Notes: a model not told the origin generated them from the letters alone. Shown: positions 26,163 through 38,656, numbered from the stretch's first letter. The stretch: 64,000 bases of DNA from Ophthalmolycus amberensis (GCA_024529925.1 JAFEUB010001373.1:1418501-1482500), one strand, 5' to 3'. A program made the numbers and translations.

Positions 26163-26187
26163 GGGGGGGGGGGGGGGGGGGGGGGGG
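26163..26187 (+). repeat. Poly(G) run of 25
   Basis: Longest homopolymer noticed in the window: twenty-five guanines. Confidence 0.95.
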
Positions 26188-26621
26188 ACCAGCCAGAGAT
26201 AGCATGCAGAGAGAGGGAGAGCGAGGAGAGGCTGTGCAGAAAGTGAAAACAACTTCAATTAATCAATTAATACAAAATGACATTATGGTCATGAACACAA
26301 CTCCACACGTTTAGGTAACAGATGACTTTCGGCATTGGAAACGCTCGTCTCCTTTCCTTCTTTTGCACTTTTTTCAATTGCAAAGAGAGCCCTCACCAAT
26401 CTCTGACAATGGGGACCCTGAACACAGGGATGACCCACAGTGGGATAGCAGCTATGTTGCAATATGAGCTAAATGCAGTGAAAGCTAACTGCTAACATCA
26501 GCATACTGAGGCCTAAGCAGCCTACAGAAATGTACATTTTCTATATATTACTGCTTCAAGACACTGAAAAATAATGAAACAAGGGAAACAGCACCATGAA
26601 CAAGTGGAAATAACTTAAAAG

Positions 26622-26945
26622 AATACTTCAACTTCTTTGGTAAATAGGCCTAAATGTATTTGCTTTCTTGCCAAGAGTTAGATGAACAGATTGATAGATT
26701 GATATTAAGTTACCTCTAAGCCTGTTAGCTTAGCACAAGATTGGAAATAGAAGGAAACCGGCCAGCGTGGCTTTATCTCAAGGTAAGAAAACAAACATAC
26801 GAGCACCTCTGAAATCCACTCATTAACAAGTTACATCTGTTTTTTTAATCTGCAGCTACAAAAAACGTAGTTTATCCTATTTATTGTAAAAACATGAACA
26901 TGGTACAGCAAACAAGTTTCACAAATGTCCAACTATTCCTTTAAC
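26622..26945 (+). repeat. Dispersed fish repeat (long copy)
   Basis: It runs from TATTTGCTTTCTTGCCAAGA (about 26658) and AGTTAGATGAACAG through CTGTTAGCTTAGCACAAG (about 26720) to TGTCCAACTATTCCTTTAA (about 26925-26943), the usual end of the family. Confidence 0.55.
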
Positions 26946-27400
26946 CCACTGAGATAGTTTCAGTTTTATAAAGTTTGATGGCTGAGTCGACTAAATGACT
27001 CGTTACGACAGATGCTTTTTGCAGTGTTACTTAAAACTTCCTCAGACTTGTATTGACTGTTACTGTAAGCAGTTGCCTTTGAGCAGATAGGAATTAAATG
27101 CCTTGCTTAAAGGCATTTTGACAAAGTAAAGACTGTGTTTTATCTACCCAGACTCCTCCCAGCTGTTCTGGGGGATTAGAACGAGGTTGCTTCTGTGCGA
27201 CCACCATCGCCCATCCATAAGGTCGGCAGAGCCGAGAACTGCGTGCGAGATCCAGCTCTCCAGTTAGGTCAGTATTGAATAATGCAAGCTCCCCACATTT
27301 CATCCCCCCCCCCCAAATGGAGATCTCTAGGGCCATAGCTTTGCCTTCACACCCATTATTCTGCTTGAATGGGCAAAAGGCTCTAAGATGCATCAATGCA

Positions 27401-27401
<1 letters not shown>

Positions 27402-27443
<42 letters not shown>

Positions 27444-27467
27444 CACGCACACACACGCACACACACG
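27402..27467 (+). repeat. (CA)n microsatellite, interrupted
   Basis: CA tract with periodic GC interruptions every ten bases at its right side. It explains the Thr-His and Val-Cys open frames there. Confidence 0.9.
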
Positions 27468-30400
27468 TATAGGCCAAAGAAAATAAGAGCAGCCTCAGTA
27501 AGCCAAGGAATGACAGGATAGAAGCTATCCAGAAAGCTTTGAGTGAGTCACGGTAACATAAAGATGGATTTCAGGGAATTCGTTGTCTACCTAATACAAG
27601 TATTTCCAACTCCACATTTTATGATACAACTGGTGTAAAGAGAGATTTATCAGGTTGGATAAAGGTTTAAACCCTAGTTGTTTGTGGGAGCAATGCAAAT
27701 AATGGGTTTGTAATAATGGTATAGTGTGTTTGTGCACCAAGTCTAACAGATTTAGCTTTAATTGGCAACAAGTCCCTCACAAACACGGCAGCTCTGTTTT
27801 ATTATTTCACCCCCGTGTGATTAAACTGGATTAGGATGCAATTCTTCCTTGTTGCTCATGGCTACCAGAAGATAACCCCTCAGCCCCCTTCCTCCCTTTC
27901 TGCTCACTTCTCACGTCACTGCAAGAAATCTGCTTCACTGTGAGTTCACTTCATCCACACGCCTTCCTTTACACCTGCCTCTCACCTCTCACTTTCACAA
28001 TCTCATTCGAGCATCTCTCCTTGCCTCTCTATCAACCGTACATCCTCTGAGTTTAAGGCACCATCCTTTCTTTCTTCTTGCTGCTCCCCGTGCGCTGCCA
28101 CACCGCTTTGATCCCTGAACCAATCCCCATCCCACCCGCCATGCTGTCTTACCCCGCCACCCTCCTTCTTCTCCTTCATCTTTCCCCCCCCACTCTCTCC
28201 CTCCCCTTTTTGCTTCTCTTAGGGCATTTTCCACCTCTTCTGAGAGTCACACCTCATGAATTATTTACCTGTGCATCTCAGTGAGGGATTTTGCTGCGTT
28301 TCCTGACCGTTTACTGCACATAGGCAGTGGTTTCTGCTCATTTAAATGTGCAGGTAAGCGTCACAGATTGTCTGCTTCACGCGCTCGCTCATAGCCGACT
28401 GCTGTCCCTGCCTGGAAAACATGAACACCATGATAAGAAATTGAGGACGGACAAACACAGCGAGCTGGGGAAACATCCCTTTGTGTTATGGTTGTCATCG
28501 TATCCTATTAGATTATTCTTATAATATTAGGCCCTTCAAAAGCAGACATTATCTTATGAAGATGGTGAATCTATAATATATAAGTAATCATTAGATGCAG
28601 CTCAACTGCACCATTTCTCGCAGCAGGGAGAAGGATCTACCCTACACGTGCACGCATTAAAATAAAACCACTGAAAGTGACTCAAACTGCAACGCCCCAC
28701 TCTGGGCTCCCAAGGCAACATCACTCTCTGACGCCTCACACACGTATGCACATACACACTTTGCTGCAAAGTGAATATTTAATCCTAAATCTTAATAATA
28801 CTTTTTGCCATTTATCTTTTTTGTTTCAGTTTTACAGCATACGCCTTAGACGATGGTAAAAGTGATATTAAACTATATAAATCCAACGGCTGAAATGTTT
28901 CATTTGCTGCTCATTTCTTTCACACTTGGGTGATTCCACCAATACCGATCAGCACATCTGCTATAAACCTTCCGTCCAATCTTATCAGAGGACATTTTTA
29001 CTGGCATAAGCATAACAGCTCGAGGGAACATCCATAACCGCGCATCTCCTGAAGCGCATTAACCACGTAAACACAAAGAAAAGGCCTTTTCATTTGAATC
29101 AGTGACGCATGTCAGTGGTATCAGCACCACTCGTATCATGTGAATGTAAGCTCTTATAACAAGTACTAATGTTTGGATTGCATGATATACTATTTAATTT
29201 CTCTCAAAAAGTATGTTGTGGCTCTGCAGCAGGGTTTAAGTGCACATGAAACAGTTTTCGTTGAGGGCTTTTGTGTGCTCCTACAGAGCTGTCTCTGCTG
29301 GGGGATGCCACACCCTGCTGCCTCTTGACACAGAGGCAGAGTCAGTAACTCAAAAGCTCGTAGTCTCTCACTTAGCACAATTCAATCCTCGAGTACTGCT
29401 GCATGTAATCCCTCAGTCTTATTTCAAATCAATGTTAACACTGGTGGGCTGCCATGAGGCATTAAAGCTGCCACAAGAGACAGTCTTTATTACCATTCAT
29501 TATTCTATCATTTCAAAATAAAATCCCTTCAACACAACAGTGAAGTGATTCTATTTAAATACAGCAAGCACGAATCACACTAGTTTCTTTATAGTGGCAC
29601 AGGTGCTGGACATTGTAATCATTCGATGCAGCACAACGGGCTCCATGTAAAACATAAAGCAGTCATGTATCCTCCTCACACTCCCTCATTACAATGAACC
29701 TGCACTGATGACCACGCCCTGAGCTGCTGATGTTAACGTGTTTGTCTCCTAAACTTCCCCACCCCACCCCCATCCCTCCTCCTCACCGAGCTATATGCCA
29801 CTGCAATGTTACACAACGCCCTGCTGCTTCTGCTGTGAACCCTTCTCCTTCTTTTGTCCCACCCCTCACTGTGGACCTGGGCGGCGTGCAGTCGTTAAAC
29901 CTGCTGCTGAGTTATCGCTCCAGTGTGTACGAGCCGGAGCAGGAGAGAGCAGCTTCTACAAGTGCATCTGACCTCGACGAACAATCAGTCACGAGGTTAG
30001 AAGAAAGGTTGTTACGACGTACATTACAATTCATTCAGCGTTATAATTAAGACAGATCTTAAGGAAAACACTGTCAGAGACTTGAAATGAATGAGAAATG
30101 CTGCCAGTGAGTAAACGCTGCTCGTGCACTGTTTGAAAATAGAATGAAATGCTATTAAGGCCTGATTTTCTAGACAGTCCCCTATAGAAATGAAAACAGA
30201 TGCTGCGCTGACCCAAATAATGCACATGTCAGCAATATGAGTGTATCTCTGACCGGGAGTTTAGAATGTTCAGAGAGGGAAGGTGTGTTATTCTGTATGG
30301 GCAGAAATCCAGCCTCAGCAGAATGCAGAGTGGGTGCTGCTGATATACTATTTGTATGTAATTTCTATTTGTCGTGTGTTTTTCTCCGCTGCTACAATTA

Positions 30401-31420
30401 AATCAATCCAAGTTTACGAAACACAAAGTTGAGTTGATCAAGTGCGTATCAAGATCACAATATAAAGCTGTATGTTCCTCGCTTTATTGCATCACCCATT
30501 GACTGACATTAATTATTTGTATTTCAAATAAAGGGGACGATAGTGCATTGCTTTAAAATCATATTAGACTGTGGAGCACAGGAGGGATATGCCGTGAAGC
30601 ATGACTATAGGTGGACAGGTTACAGGGCAAAGCTTGTCTCTAAAAACAAAATATTGCAACAACAAAAATCTCTGGTGTCAGCTTCCTAAATGTGAATATT
30701 ATCTGGTTTTCTTACTCTTCCATGGAAGTAATTTGAGTACGTTTGATTTTTTGACTGTTGGTTGGACTAAACAACACATATAAAGGCGTCCGGGAACGTC
30801 TGATGTGCATTTTTTTATTTGCTGACCTTTTATAGACAAAACAAATAATTGATTAATCGATGAAATGATAAGTATATTAAGCAATAATGACGATTATCAT
30901 TTGTTCCGGTTCGGTTTCCCTTCAACATTTGTCCAAGGAGGTTATATGGTTGAGACTGGGAGTAATGTGGGACCAAAGTGCCACCATGTGGTTCAAAATG
31001 GTACATCTCTAATAATAAATGAAATGTGCTATTCAGTTTAAAATAATACACACATTAAGTTAAGTATAAATAGAACTCTTTCACTTTTTATATGATAATC
31101 AATCCTCAAATGTATAGTTTACATGAGCTTCAATATCATGAAAATGACAACAGGTGCGATAGTTGTGCATGGAAAATATGGAGATAGCTTCTTCGAGAAC
31201 GATTGGAGCTAAAATGAACCTGTTGAGGATACAATGGTGGGTTATAAATTTAGATTTTGTTCCAATTAACACCAGCAGACCCGTTTCCACTGAGTTACCG
31301 ATGCTGGTGACGAGAGAGGCGGGAGGCGGGACTTCTGCGCTGCACAGGATGACGTGGCATCAATAAGCACCAATCAGGTGATCTGATCTTCCACGGCTAG
31401 CGTTTTCCTTTTTTAAACCT

Positions 31421-31454
31421 CGCACATGCGCATTTCATTTTTAAAATGGCGGCC
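31421..31454 (+). promoter_or_regulatory. taf5: taf5 core promoter/start: NRF1-like and YY1-like sites
   Basis: CGCACATGCGCA (31421-31432) resembles the NRF1 palindrome. AAAATGGCGGCC (31443-31454) matches the YY1 consensus and includes the taf5 ATG. YY1 sites overlapping the start codon are common in TATA-less housekeeping genes; no TATA box is seen here. Both site calls come from the sequence only. Confidence 0.6.
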
Positions 31455-34400
31455 GTGCAAGGTGGTCCGGTCGACGCGGTCGAAGAAAAAGACATAAAAT
31501 CAGAACCGTCAAACGACGGCTGTGGAAATAACAGTGCAAACGATGGAAGGCCGCCGTCTACGTCCCCCGGCTCCAGTGCGTCGGCTGGAAGCAACACATC
31601 TGCGGCGGGACCCCCGGAGGACCAGCAGACGCTGCTGGCGGTCCTGCAGTTCCTCAAAAAGAACAAACTGACCGAGTCCGTGGACATTTTGCGTCGTGAA
31701 GCGGGATTACCGGAGGATTCACTGGACCTGAAGGTGGGCGGCGACTCCGGAGCAGGTTCGGGTGGTGCTCCGGGAGATGGGAACACAGAAGGCGGGGATG
31801 CGAGCTCTCTTCTCAGCCGGGTGACCACCGCATCCTCCGCTGTAGCCCCGGCGCTAACTAAAGGTCCGATATACAACTTGGCTGCTGGTCTTTTGTTGCG
31901 TGAAACGCTGTTGCATCGTGAATCCAAATGTTGTCTGTTAATATAGTAAAACCCAACGTTAGAGAGAAGTATTTCCCCCATGCATTATAACTATAGAGTT
32001 ACTATAATCGTGCTCTCAATGACCAGAAATACATAAACTACAATATGTTGCTCCCAACTCCTCTCTGAGTCTCGGTTAAAGTTTCATGAAGGCGGTGTGT
32101 GTTGCAGGGATGGGTGAGTTACGCTGTAATGTGCGCGTGCTGTGTGTTTCTGGTCGTTGAGTTTCTGATGTGTTCACTACATCTCCTCGTGGCGTTAGGG
32201 GAGCCAAAGTTATTCATTCAGTTAAATTCACCACAAGTGTTAATTTGCATTTCAGTTCCAAGTGTAATTGCAAAAGTGAAGACACAAAACCAATTGTGTT
32301 TTTCAGATAATTCTGATTACTTTTTCCACACTGGCTTAGTTGTCGTCATGTCATCTCGCAAGTTTAAAAGTTGTGTTATAAAGCAATGATATTTCTATCT
32401 TTACCTAAATGACAGTTAATGATAATCTAAAAAAGAAGAACGAATACAACATAGTTTTAAAGCTCAATGCACATCTCACTGAGACTTCTTCTTCTTCAAC
32501 AGTTGTTGCGGAGGACCAGCCAGACGTCAACGTGGTGCTGTCAGCCTACAGCCAGCAGGGAGACCCGAAGCTGTACCCGGTTTACTACAGCGGCCTGAAG
32601 AGGTTCATAGAATCGGTTCTGGACTGCCACCGAGCGGAGCTGTCCCAGGTCTTCTACCCGCTGTTTGTGCACATGTATCTGGAACTGGTGTACAACAATC
32701 TCGAAAGTGAGGCCAAGGCGTTCTTTGACAAGTGAGTTTCCTTGACGTTCTAACTACAAACACTTAACTTGGTTTTGTTTTAGCGTTGAATCCTGCACAG
32801 GTGATAAACCGTACCTCTGTTGTCTCTCGCCAGGTTCAGCGGTGATCAAGAGTGTTACTACGCGGACGACTTGCGTGTTTTGTCCAGCCTGTCCAAGAGG
32901 GAGCACATGAGAGGCAACGAGACCCTGCTGGACTTCCGCACCAGCAAGTTTGTCCTGCGTATCTCCCGCGACTCGTACCAGCTGCTGAAGAGGCACCTGC
33001 AGGAGCGTCAGAACAACCAGATCTGGAATATCATACAAGAGCACCTCTACATTGACATCTTCGATGGCATGCCGCGCAGCAAGAGCCAGATCGACACCAT
33101 GTCTGGCAGCTTGGCAGGAGAAGGCAAACGAGAGGCCAATAAGGCGAAGGTTAGATTTATACACCAACACACAAATGTGTTTTTCTTTGGCTCGCTGTGC
33201 CCCCCCCCCCCCCCCCCCCACAATTGTTGAATTCATGACATGTTCTTGTTTTATTATCATTAATTCAGGTTTACTATGGACTGCTGAAGGAACCAGAAAT
33301 TGAGCTGCCTCTTGATGATGAGGATGAGGAGGCAGAGAATGAAGAGGGGAAACCCAAGAAGAAGAAACCCAAAAAGGACAACATGGGCTCCAAGAGCAAG
33401 AAGCAGGATCCTAACTCACCGGCACAGACCAGGTAGAGCTAAACACTCCAAACATGTGTCCCACTTTATCTCCTGTTGCACTGTGTGAATGACGTACGCT
33501 GACAGGATGTAAACATGGACCCAAGCTGTTAGCAGAGCAGAAGTTATCTGCAGACTTTTCCACATACAGGACAAGACCGGTAATAGTGTTGGCAAACATC
33601 CGAGCCTCTACATCAGTGGTCCCCAAACTACGGCCCGCGGGCCGGATACGGCCCGCCTCCACATTTGGCCTGGCCCCCTGAAAAAACTTCATAATTTTTT
33701 TTTTTTTTTAATTTAAAAAATTTAAATTATTAAAAAATCCTAGACCCGCCCCTGTCAAAGAGAGAACGGAATAATGGCGAAAAGGTTAGGAAAGAGAAAA
33801 ATTGATTCAGAATGCAGGGTATTTAACCTGCAGTGGACAAACGATTATTTTTTTGTTCAATGCAAAGAAAAGGCTGTTTGTCTCATCTGTCAAGAGGCGG
33901 TGGCGGTATTCAAAGAATACAATCTGCGCCGACACTATGAATCCCGTCACAAAGACAAGTATGATAGCTTGCAAGGCCAAATGCGAGCAGACAAACTCTC
34001 AAAGCTAAAAAGTGGACTGTTAGCTCAGCAGAATATATTTGTACGCCAAGCTCAGCTGAACCAGTCATCCGTTCGGGCCAGCTTTCGGGTTGCTCAACTG
34101 ATAGCAAGCAGCGGTAAACCTTTCACTGATGGAGAGTTTGTCAAGAAATGTATGAATGCTGTCGCGGAGGAGGTGTGTCCCGAGAAGAAAGATGTCTTTA
34201 ATGCCGTGAGTCTGTCGGCGAGTACAATCACCAGACGCATTGAAGAAATCGGGGGTAATGTATATGCCCAGCTGCAGCAGAAGACGAAAGAATTTGACTT
34301 TTTTTCATTAGCACTGGATGAGAGCACGGACGTGCAGGACACAGCGCAGCTGCTCATTTTTATTCGTGGAGTTAGCGCAAACTTTGAGATGTGCGAGGAG

Positions 34401-37400
34401 CTGGCAGCCCTCCAAAGTCTCAAAGGGACTACGACGGGGGAAGATATTTTCGGCAAAGTGTGCCAAACCATGGAAGAGTTGGACCTGGACTGGTCAAAGC
34501 TGGCCAGCATCACGACTGACGGGGCTCCTAGTATGGTGGGCGTGTCTCGGGGTCTAATAGGACGCATGAACCGGGAGATGGAAGAACGGGGTCTCACCGC
34601 CCCGCTACAAGTCCACTGCCTAATTCACCAGCAAGCACTGTGCTGCAAAGTGTTGACGTGGGATTCTGTCATGAAGGTTGTGGTGTCATGCATAAACTTC
34701 ATCAGACCAAAGGGACTTAAACACAGGCAGTTCCAAGAATTCCTGTCTGAACTGGAGTCTGCGCACGGAGATGTGCTGTACTACACAGAGGTCCGATGGT
34801 TGAGCCGGGGCAGAGTTTTGAGGCGTTTTTACGAGCTGCTACCCGAAATTAACGCATTTCTTCATTCAAAAGACAAAACGGTCCCAGAGCTGATCGACCC
34901 AGAATGGAAATGGCACCTCACATTTTTAACAGAGATTCTGCTCTGACAACTAAGCTGAACTTTTACCTGTTAAGATTGTGCACGGCACAACAGAAAGTTA
35001 ATGTTCCATGGACTTTTTTTCTGTGAAGAACCCAGAGAGGGTTATTTGGTTATTATTTATTTCATAAAGTGTTATTTATTTCCTGGCTTTTTTTCTGTGA
35101 AGAACCCGGAAAGGGTTATTTGGTTATGTGTGGCTTTCTGGAAAACAATACATTTTTACGTTTAGGCACCCCTGCGATCGTCACACTTTTTCTGTTACAA
35201 ACTGACCCCGGCCCCCCATCAGAGAAGGGAAAAGTTATGTGGCCCTCACAGGAAAAAGTTTGGGGACCCCTGCTCTACATATTCCAATTTCACAATTACA
35301 GTTATTGCTTTTATTACTTTTAACAATCCTTGAACTGCTTGTGGATCCACCAGTCAGTGACAGTTGACATTTTTGTTTTTTCAGGATCCCTCTTCCAGAA
35401 CTGAAGGATTCAGACAAGCTGGACAAGATCATGTACATGAAGGAGGCCACCAAGAGAATCCGCCTGGGACCGGATAACCTGCCCTCCATCTGCTTCTACT
35501 CTTTTCTCAACGCGTACCAGGTAAGAACTCGCAGCCCAGCGATCGATGGAGCGTTCGTTGTAAACTACACGAGAATCATTTCTAATCATCCTCACAGGGT
35601 CTGACTGCGGTGGACTTCACAGATGACTCCAGCCTGATCGCAGGAGGCTACGCTGACTCCACGGTACGGGTGTGGAGTGTCACGCCGAAAAAGCTCCGCA
35701 GGGTCAAGTCTGCAGCAGGTACAGTGCAAGACTGTGACCATCGCAGCCCGGCTCGATGTTTCTCTGACTTTCTATAACACGAGGCTCTTCTTCTCGCTCA
35801 AGACTTGAATCTAATCGACAAAGAGTCGGACGATGTGCTGGAGAGGATCATGGATGAGAAGACGTCCAGCGAGTCAAAGATCCTGTATGGACACGGTGGC
35901 CCGGTGTATGGCATCAGCTTCAGCCCAGACAGGTATCAGAGCAACGCTGTCTTTATCTGTGTAGCCCTCATCAAAGCAAAGTTAGTTCTTGACATAGAAC
36001 AAAGAACACATAAAACACAACACAGCAACTCATAAAAACACAGGAGTAAAAGAATAAAAGTAATATAAAATAAAACACGTTAAACATTTTTAAATGGCAG
36101 AACCCATAAACAGAATACAAAAATAGAGACGGGAGAAATCAGGGAAGGCGGTGCAATACAGTTTTATTTTAAGCTTAGATTTAAAAGAAGCCCGCCGGAT
36201 CTCCTCAGGCTGGGTCTTCCAGAGCCTCGGGGCTCTAAGTTCAGAGGATCCTGATACAGAGGTAAATGATCAGAGATATACTGAGTCAAACCATTTAGTG
36301 CCTCGTAAATGATTAAAATACACTTAAAATCAATTCTAAAACAGACTGGAAGCCTGTGTGAAGAGGCTAAAAACGGGGCTGATGTTCTCAAACCTGGCAG
36401 CTGAGTTCTGTGCAGTGCCGCCGGGCTACACGTGAAACTGACAGTAATCTAGGAGTGATAAGAATAAAGCATGTGAAATAGTTTCTGTAGCTTTAAAATG
36501 TAACATAGGTGGATATTCTGGCAACGTTCCTTAGTTGATAAAAGCATGTTTGTACAGTTATCTGTATTGTGCTGCTCACAACTTAGATTGCAGTCAAACA
36601 AGACGGCAATATTTCTAGCAACGGGCCTGGTGTCTTCAGACGGGCGCCCAGTAGATGGCAGTAGTTGACTGTTTGTGTTGCTGGAGACAATAAGAAGAAT
36701 TTCTGTTTTTGGTTGAGTTCAATTGAAGGACATGATTACATATCCACTTTCTGACATCTATTACTCCTGTAAATAAGCGAGCGTACTGTGTTCAGTGGGC
36801 TTTATTCATCATTTAATTGTTAATTTTTGCGTCTTACATTATAACATTGTCAGTCAGTGCACATGATGTTGAGAGACCCCTGACTAGTATAACTCTGGTA
36901 ATTCCTTCTCGTTTTGGCTCTCAGAAACTACTTGCTATCAAGTTCTGAAGACGGGACAGTCAGGCTGTGGAGTCTCCAAACATTTACTTGTCTGGTGGGC
37001 TACAAAGGTCACAACTACCCCGTGTGGGACACCCACTTCTCCCCCCATGGGTACTATTTTGTCTCCGGGGGACATGACAGAGTTGCCCGGTAAGAAACAG
37101 TTTTTCCTCATTCTTCAGAAACCGAGAGAAACACCCTGTGGATGAGCAGCAGACCTGTCCACAGATGTTTCACAGTGTGCTTTCTTTAACAGTCTCTGGG
37201 CGACGGACCACTACCAGCCTCTGAGGATATTTTCTGGTCACCTAGCTGATGTCACCTGCACCCGCTTCCACCCCAACTCCAATTACTTGGCCACGGGTTC
37301 TTCTGATCGCACCATCCGACTCTGGGACGTCCTGAACGGAAACTGTGTGCGCATCTTCACCGGTCACAAGGTCAGACGAGTCGCCAGAGCAGAGCCCCAA

Positions 37401-38275
37401 ATCTGGTTTCTCATTCTGCAGCAGGGCCGTGTCATGAAAGCCTCATCTGTGGTCTGAAGTCAGGAAATTAAGCATTTACAAATGTTGGAGCAACACCTCT
37501 ATAGTTTCTGATGGAGGCTATAAAGTAATGCCGTTCAGAGAATTTCCTTTACACCCACAGAGTTAAATATGCTAGAGTCACAGGTTTATACGACAGCACA
37601 GCGAGCAGAATTGACTGCTGCAGAGACCGCTACTCAGCCAGCCTTCAACCATGTCTTCCAGGGTCCTATCCATGCGCTGGCCTTCTCTCCCAATGGTAAG
37701 TTTTTGGCTTCAGGAGCCACGGATAGCAGAGTTCTTCTGTGGGACATCGGTCATGGGCTGATGATTGGAGAGCTTAAAGGCCACACAGACTCCATCTACT
37801 CCCTCCGGTTCAGCAGAGACGGAGAGATCCTCGCCTCTGGTGAGCGACATCTTTTAATGACAAGTTAATATCTATTCACTGTTATGTAACTGAATGCGTT
37901 TGTAGCCATTGTTTAAGAAAGTCAGATTTAGAGAATGATTAAGCTACAGTAGACTATACCCCTGCAGTCTATCTGTTGGTTTCAATGTATTCACATGCAG
38001 ATTTGAGTGGTTTTTCTTCAGTTACGCTTGCAGTGACTGTGTGTAATCTTGTTATTCTAGGCTCGATGGACAACACGGTTCGTCTGTGGAATGCTACGAA
38101 AGCGTTTGACGATTTAGAGACCGATGATTTCACAGCGGCTACAGGACACGTCCATCTACAAGACAACTCCCAGGAGCTTCTGCTGGGCACCTACTTGTCA
38201 AAATCCACACCAGTCATACACCTTCACTTCACCCGCAGGAACCTGCTGCTGGCCGCTGGTGCCTACAATCCATGA
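31446..38275 (+). CDS. taf5: taf5, TFIID subunit 5
   Basis: Scaffold subunit of the RNA polymerase II general factor TFIID. Eleven exons: 31446-31863, 32503-32731, 32834-33149, 33269-33432, 35385-35520, 35598-35718, 35803-35932, 36925-37089, 37193-37370, 37662-37839, 38061-38275. Phases agree throughout and give 749 residues (human about 800; the difference is mainly the low-complexity N-terminus). A LisH-like helix pair lies at about residues 59-90 (QTLLAVLQFLKKNKL). The conserved TAF5 N-terminal domain runs from EDQPDVNVVLSAYSQQGDP to the Lys-rich linker KPKKKKPKKD. WD40 repeats start near residue 422, with repeated VRVWS, VRLWS, IRLWD and VLLWD blade ends, and the protein ends LAAGAYNP. 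Exon 1 uses a weak donor (AAAG/gtccga), chosen because it alone keeps frame into VVAEDQPD. Intron 4 contains a hAT transposon and intron 7 a LINE-like relic. AATAAA lies at 38618. Confidence 0.96.
33200..33219 (+). repeat. Poly(C) run of 20 in taf5 intron 3
   Basis: Twenty cytosines about 50 bases downstream of the exon 3 donor. Confidence 0.95.
33774..34946 (+). pseudogene. Truncated hAT transposase (ZBED / GTF2IRD2-like)
   Basis: The 390-codon frame is uninterrupted. Near the N-terminus a BED-type zinc finger is visible (CLICQEAVAVF, then HYESRH). The RNase H-like region includes LALDESTDV and TTDGAPSMVG, the positions of the first two catalytic Asp of hAT transposases, followed by HCLIHQQALCCK. 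The frame stops after WHLTFLTEILL, where family members usually continue with the rest of the fold, the last catalytic acidic residue and the C-terminal dimerisation domain. Downstream sequence within the element does not supply these in any frame I could read. It therefore looks like an internally deleted copy, not autonomous. Expression from within taf5 is possible but unsupported. Confidence 0.85.
35013..35128 (+). repeat. Imperfect tandem duplication inside the hAT element
   Basis: TTTTTCTGTGAAGAACCC then GGGTTATTTGGTTAT occurs twice, about 75 bp apart, with a few mismatches. This is a replication-slippage or rearrangement trace at the place where the transposase C-terminus is missing. 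Confidence 0.75.
36030..36790 (-). mobile_element. LINE-like interspersed repeat relic in taf5 intron 7
   Basis: A minus-strand frame (36391-36164) reads LPVCFRIDFKCILIIYEALN, followed by YISDHLP. This resembles the C-terminal part of reverse-transcriptase ORFs of L2/Rex-type fish LINEs. The flanking text (for example ACTTAAAATCAATTCTAAA and AGACTGGAAGCC) is a recurrent fish repeat. The copy is short and defective. The family assignment is from memory and tentative. Confidence 0.5.
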
Positions 38276-38617
38276 GACATTACTGAACTATGAGAAAACA
38301 ATCCATAGACGCTTGAAATTAAGCAAATCTAGTCCCCATGCTCAAAGTAATTGAAGAGGTGTCTGGTGCAGTTGGAACAAAACTGCATTATCAACCAATC
38401 ATTGCTGGTGAAAATTGAATGAAGATACAAATACGGTTCGCCGGCTCCTGTTCTGGCCACAAATCAAGCTGATCTATTGCAGACATCCCTTCGCCATGAC
38501 AAGTGCCATTGTTGATCGAGGACTGTTTTCCTTTTAAATCACTGCCATTAGTACAGCTGTGTTCAACACGTGGCTGACATTTCTGTGTCATAGTATTTTA
38601 TATTGGTGTACACTGTA

Positions 38618-38623
38618 AATAAA
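38618..38623 (+). terminator. taf5: Poly(A) signal of taf5
   Basis: AATAAA, 343 bases after the stop codon. It faces the atp5mk poly(A) signal at 38657-38662 on the other strand. Confidence 0.75.
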
Positions 38624-38656
38624 AACATGTTTTCTATGTTTTGGGCATAAATGTTC

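Larger units (their letters stand above)
16721..31290. other. Gene-free interval between ina and taf5 (about 14.6 kb)
   Basis: I found no exon with a recognisable protein on either strand. In human, PCGF6 lies here; no RING-finger exon of that type was seen, though very short exons could be missed by eye. Contents are microsatellites (17174-17200, 25234-25288, 25721-25770, 27402-27467), a G25 run (26163-26187), and several copies of a dispersed fish repeat with a TTAGCTTAGCATAAAG core. The remainder is unassigned, AT-rich, non-repetitive-looking sequence that may include regulatory elements of ina. Confidence 0.5.
33614..35272 (+). mobile_element. hAT-superfamily DNA transposon inserted in taf5 intron 4
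   Basis: The element is 1659 bp. Its ends CAGTGGTCCCCAAAC and (reversed) CAGGGGTCCCCAAAC are inverted repeats differing at one base. It is flanked by a perfect 8-bp duplication CTCTACAT (33606-33613 and 35273-35280), the hAT hallmark. It carries a transposase open frame on the same strand as taf5. The 3' part contains an imperfect tandem duplication of about 75 bp. The perfect duplication implies a fairly recent insertion. Confidence 0.95.
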
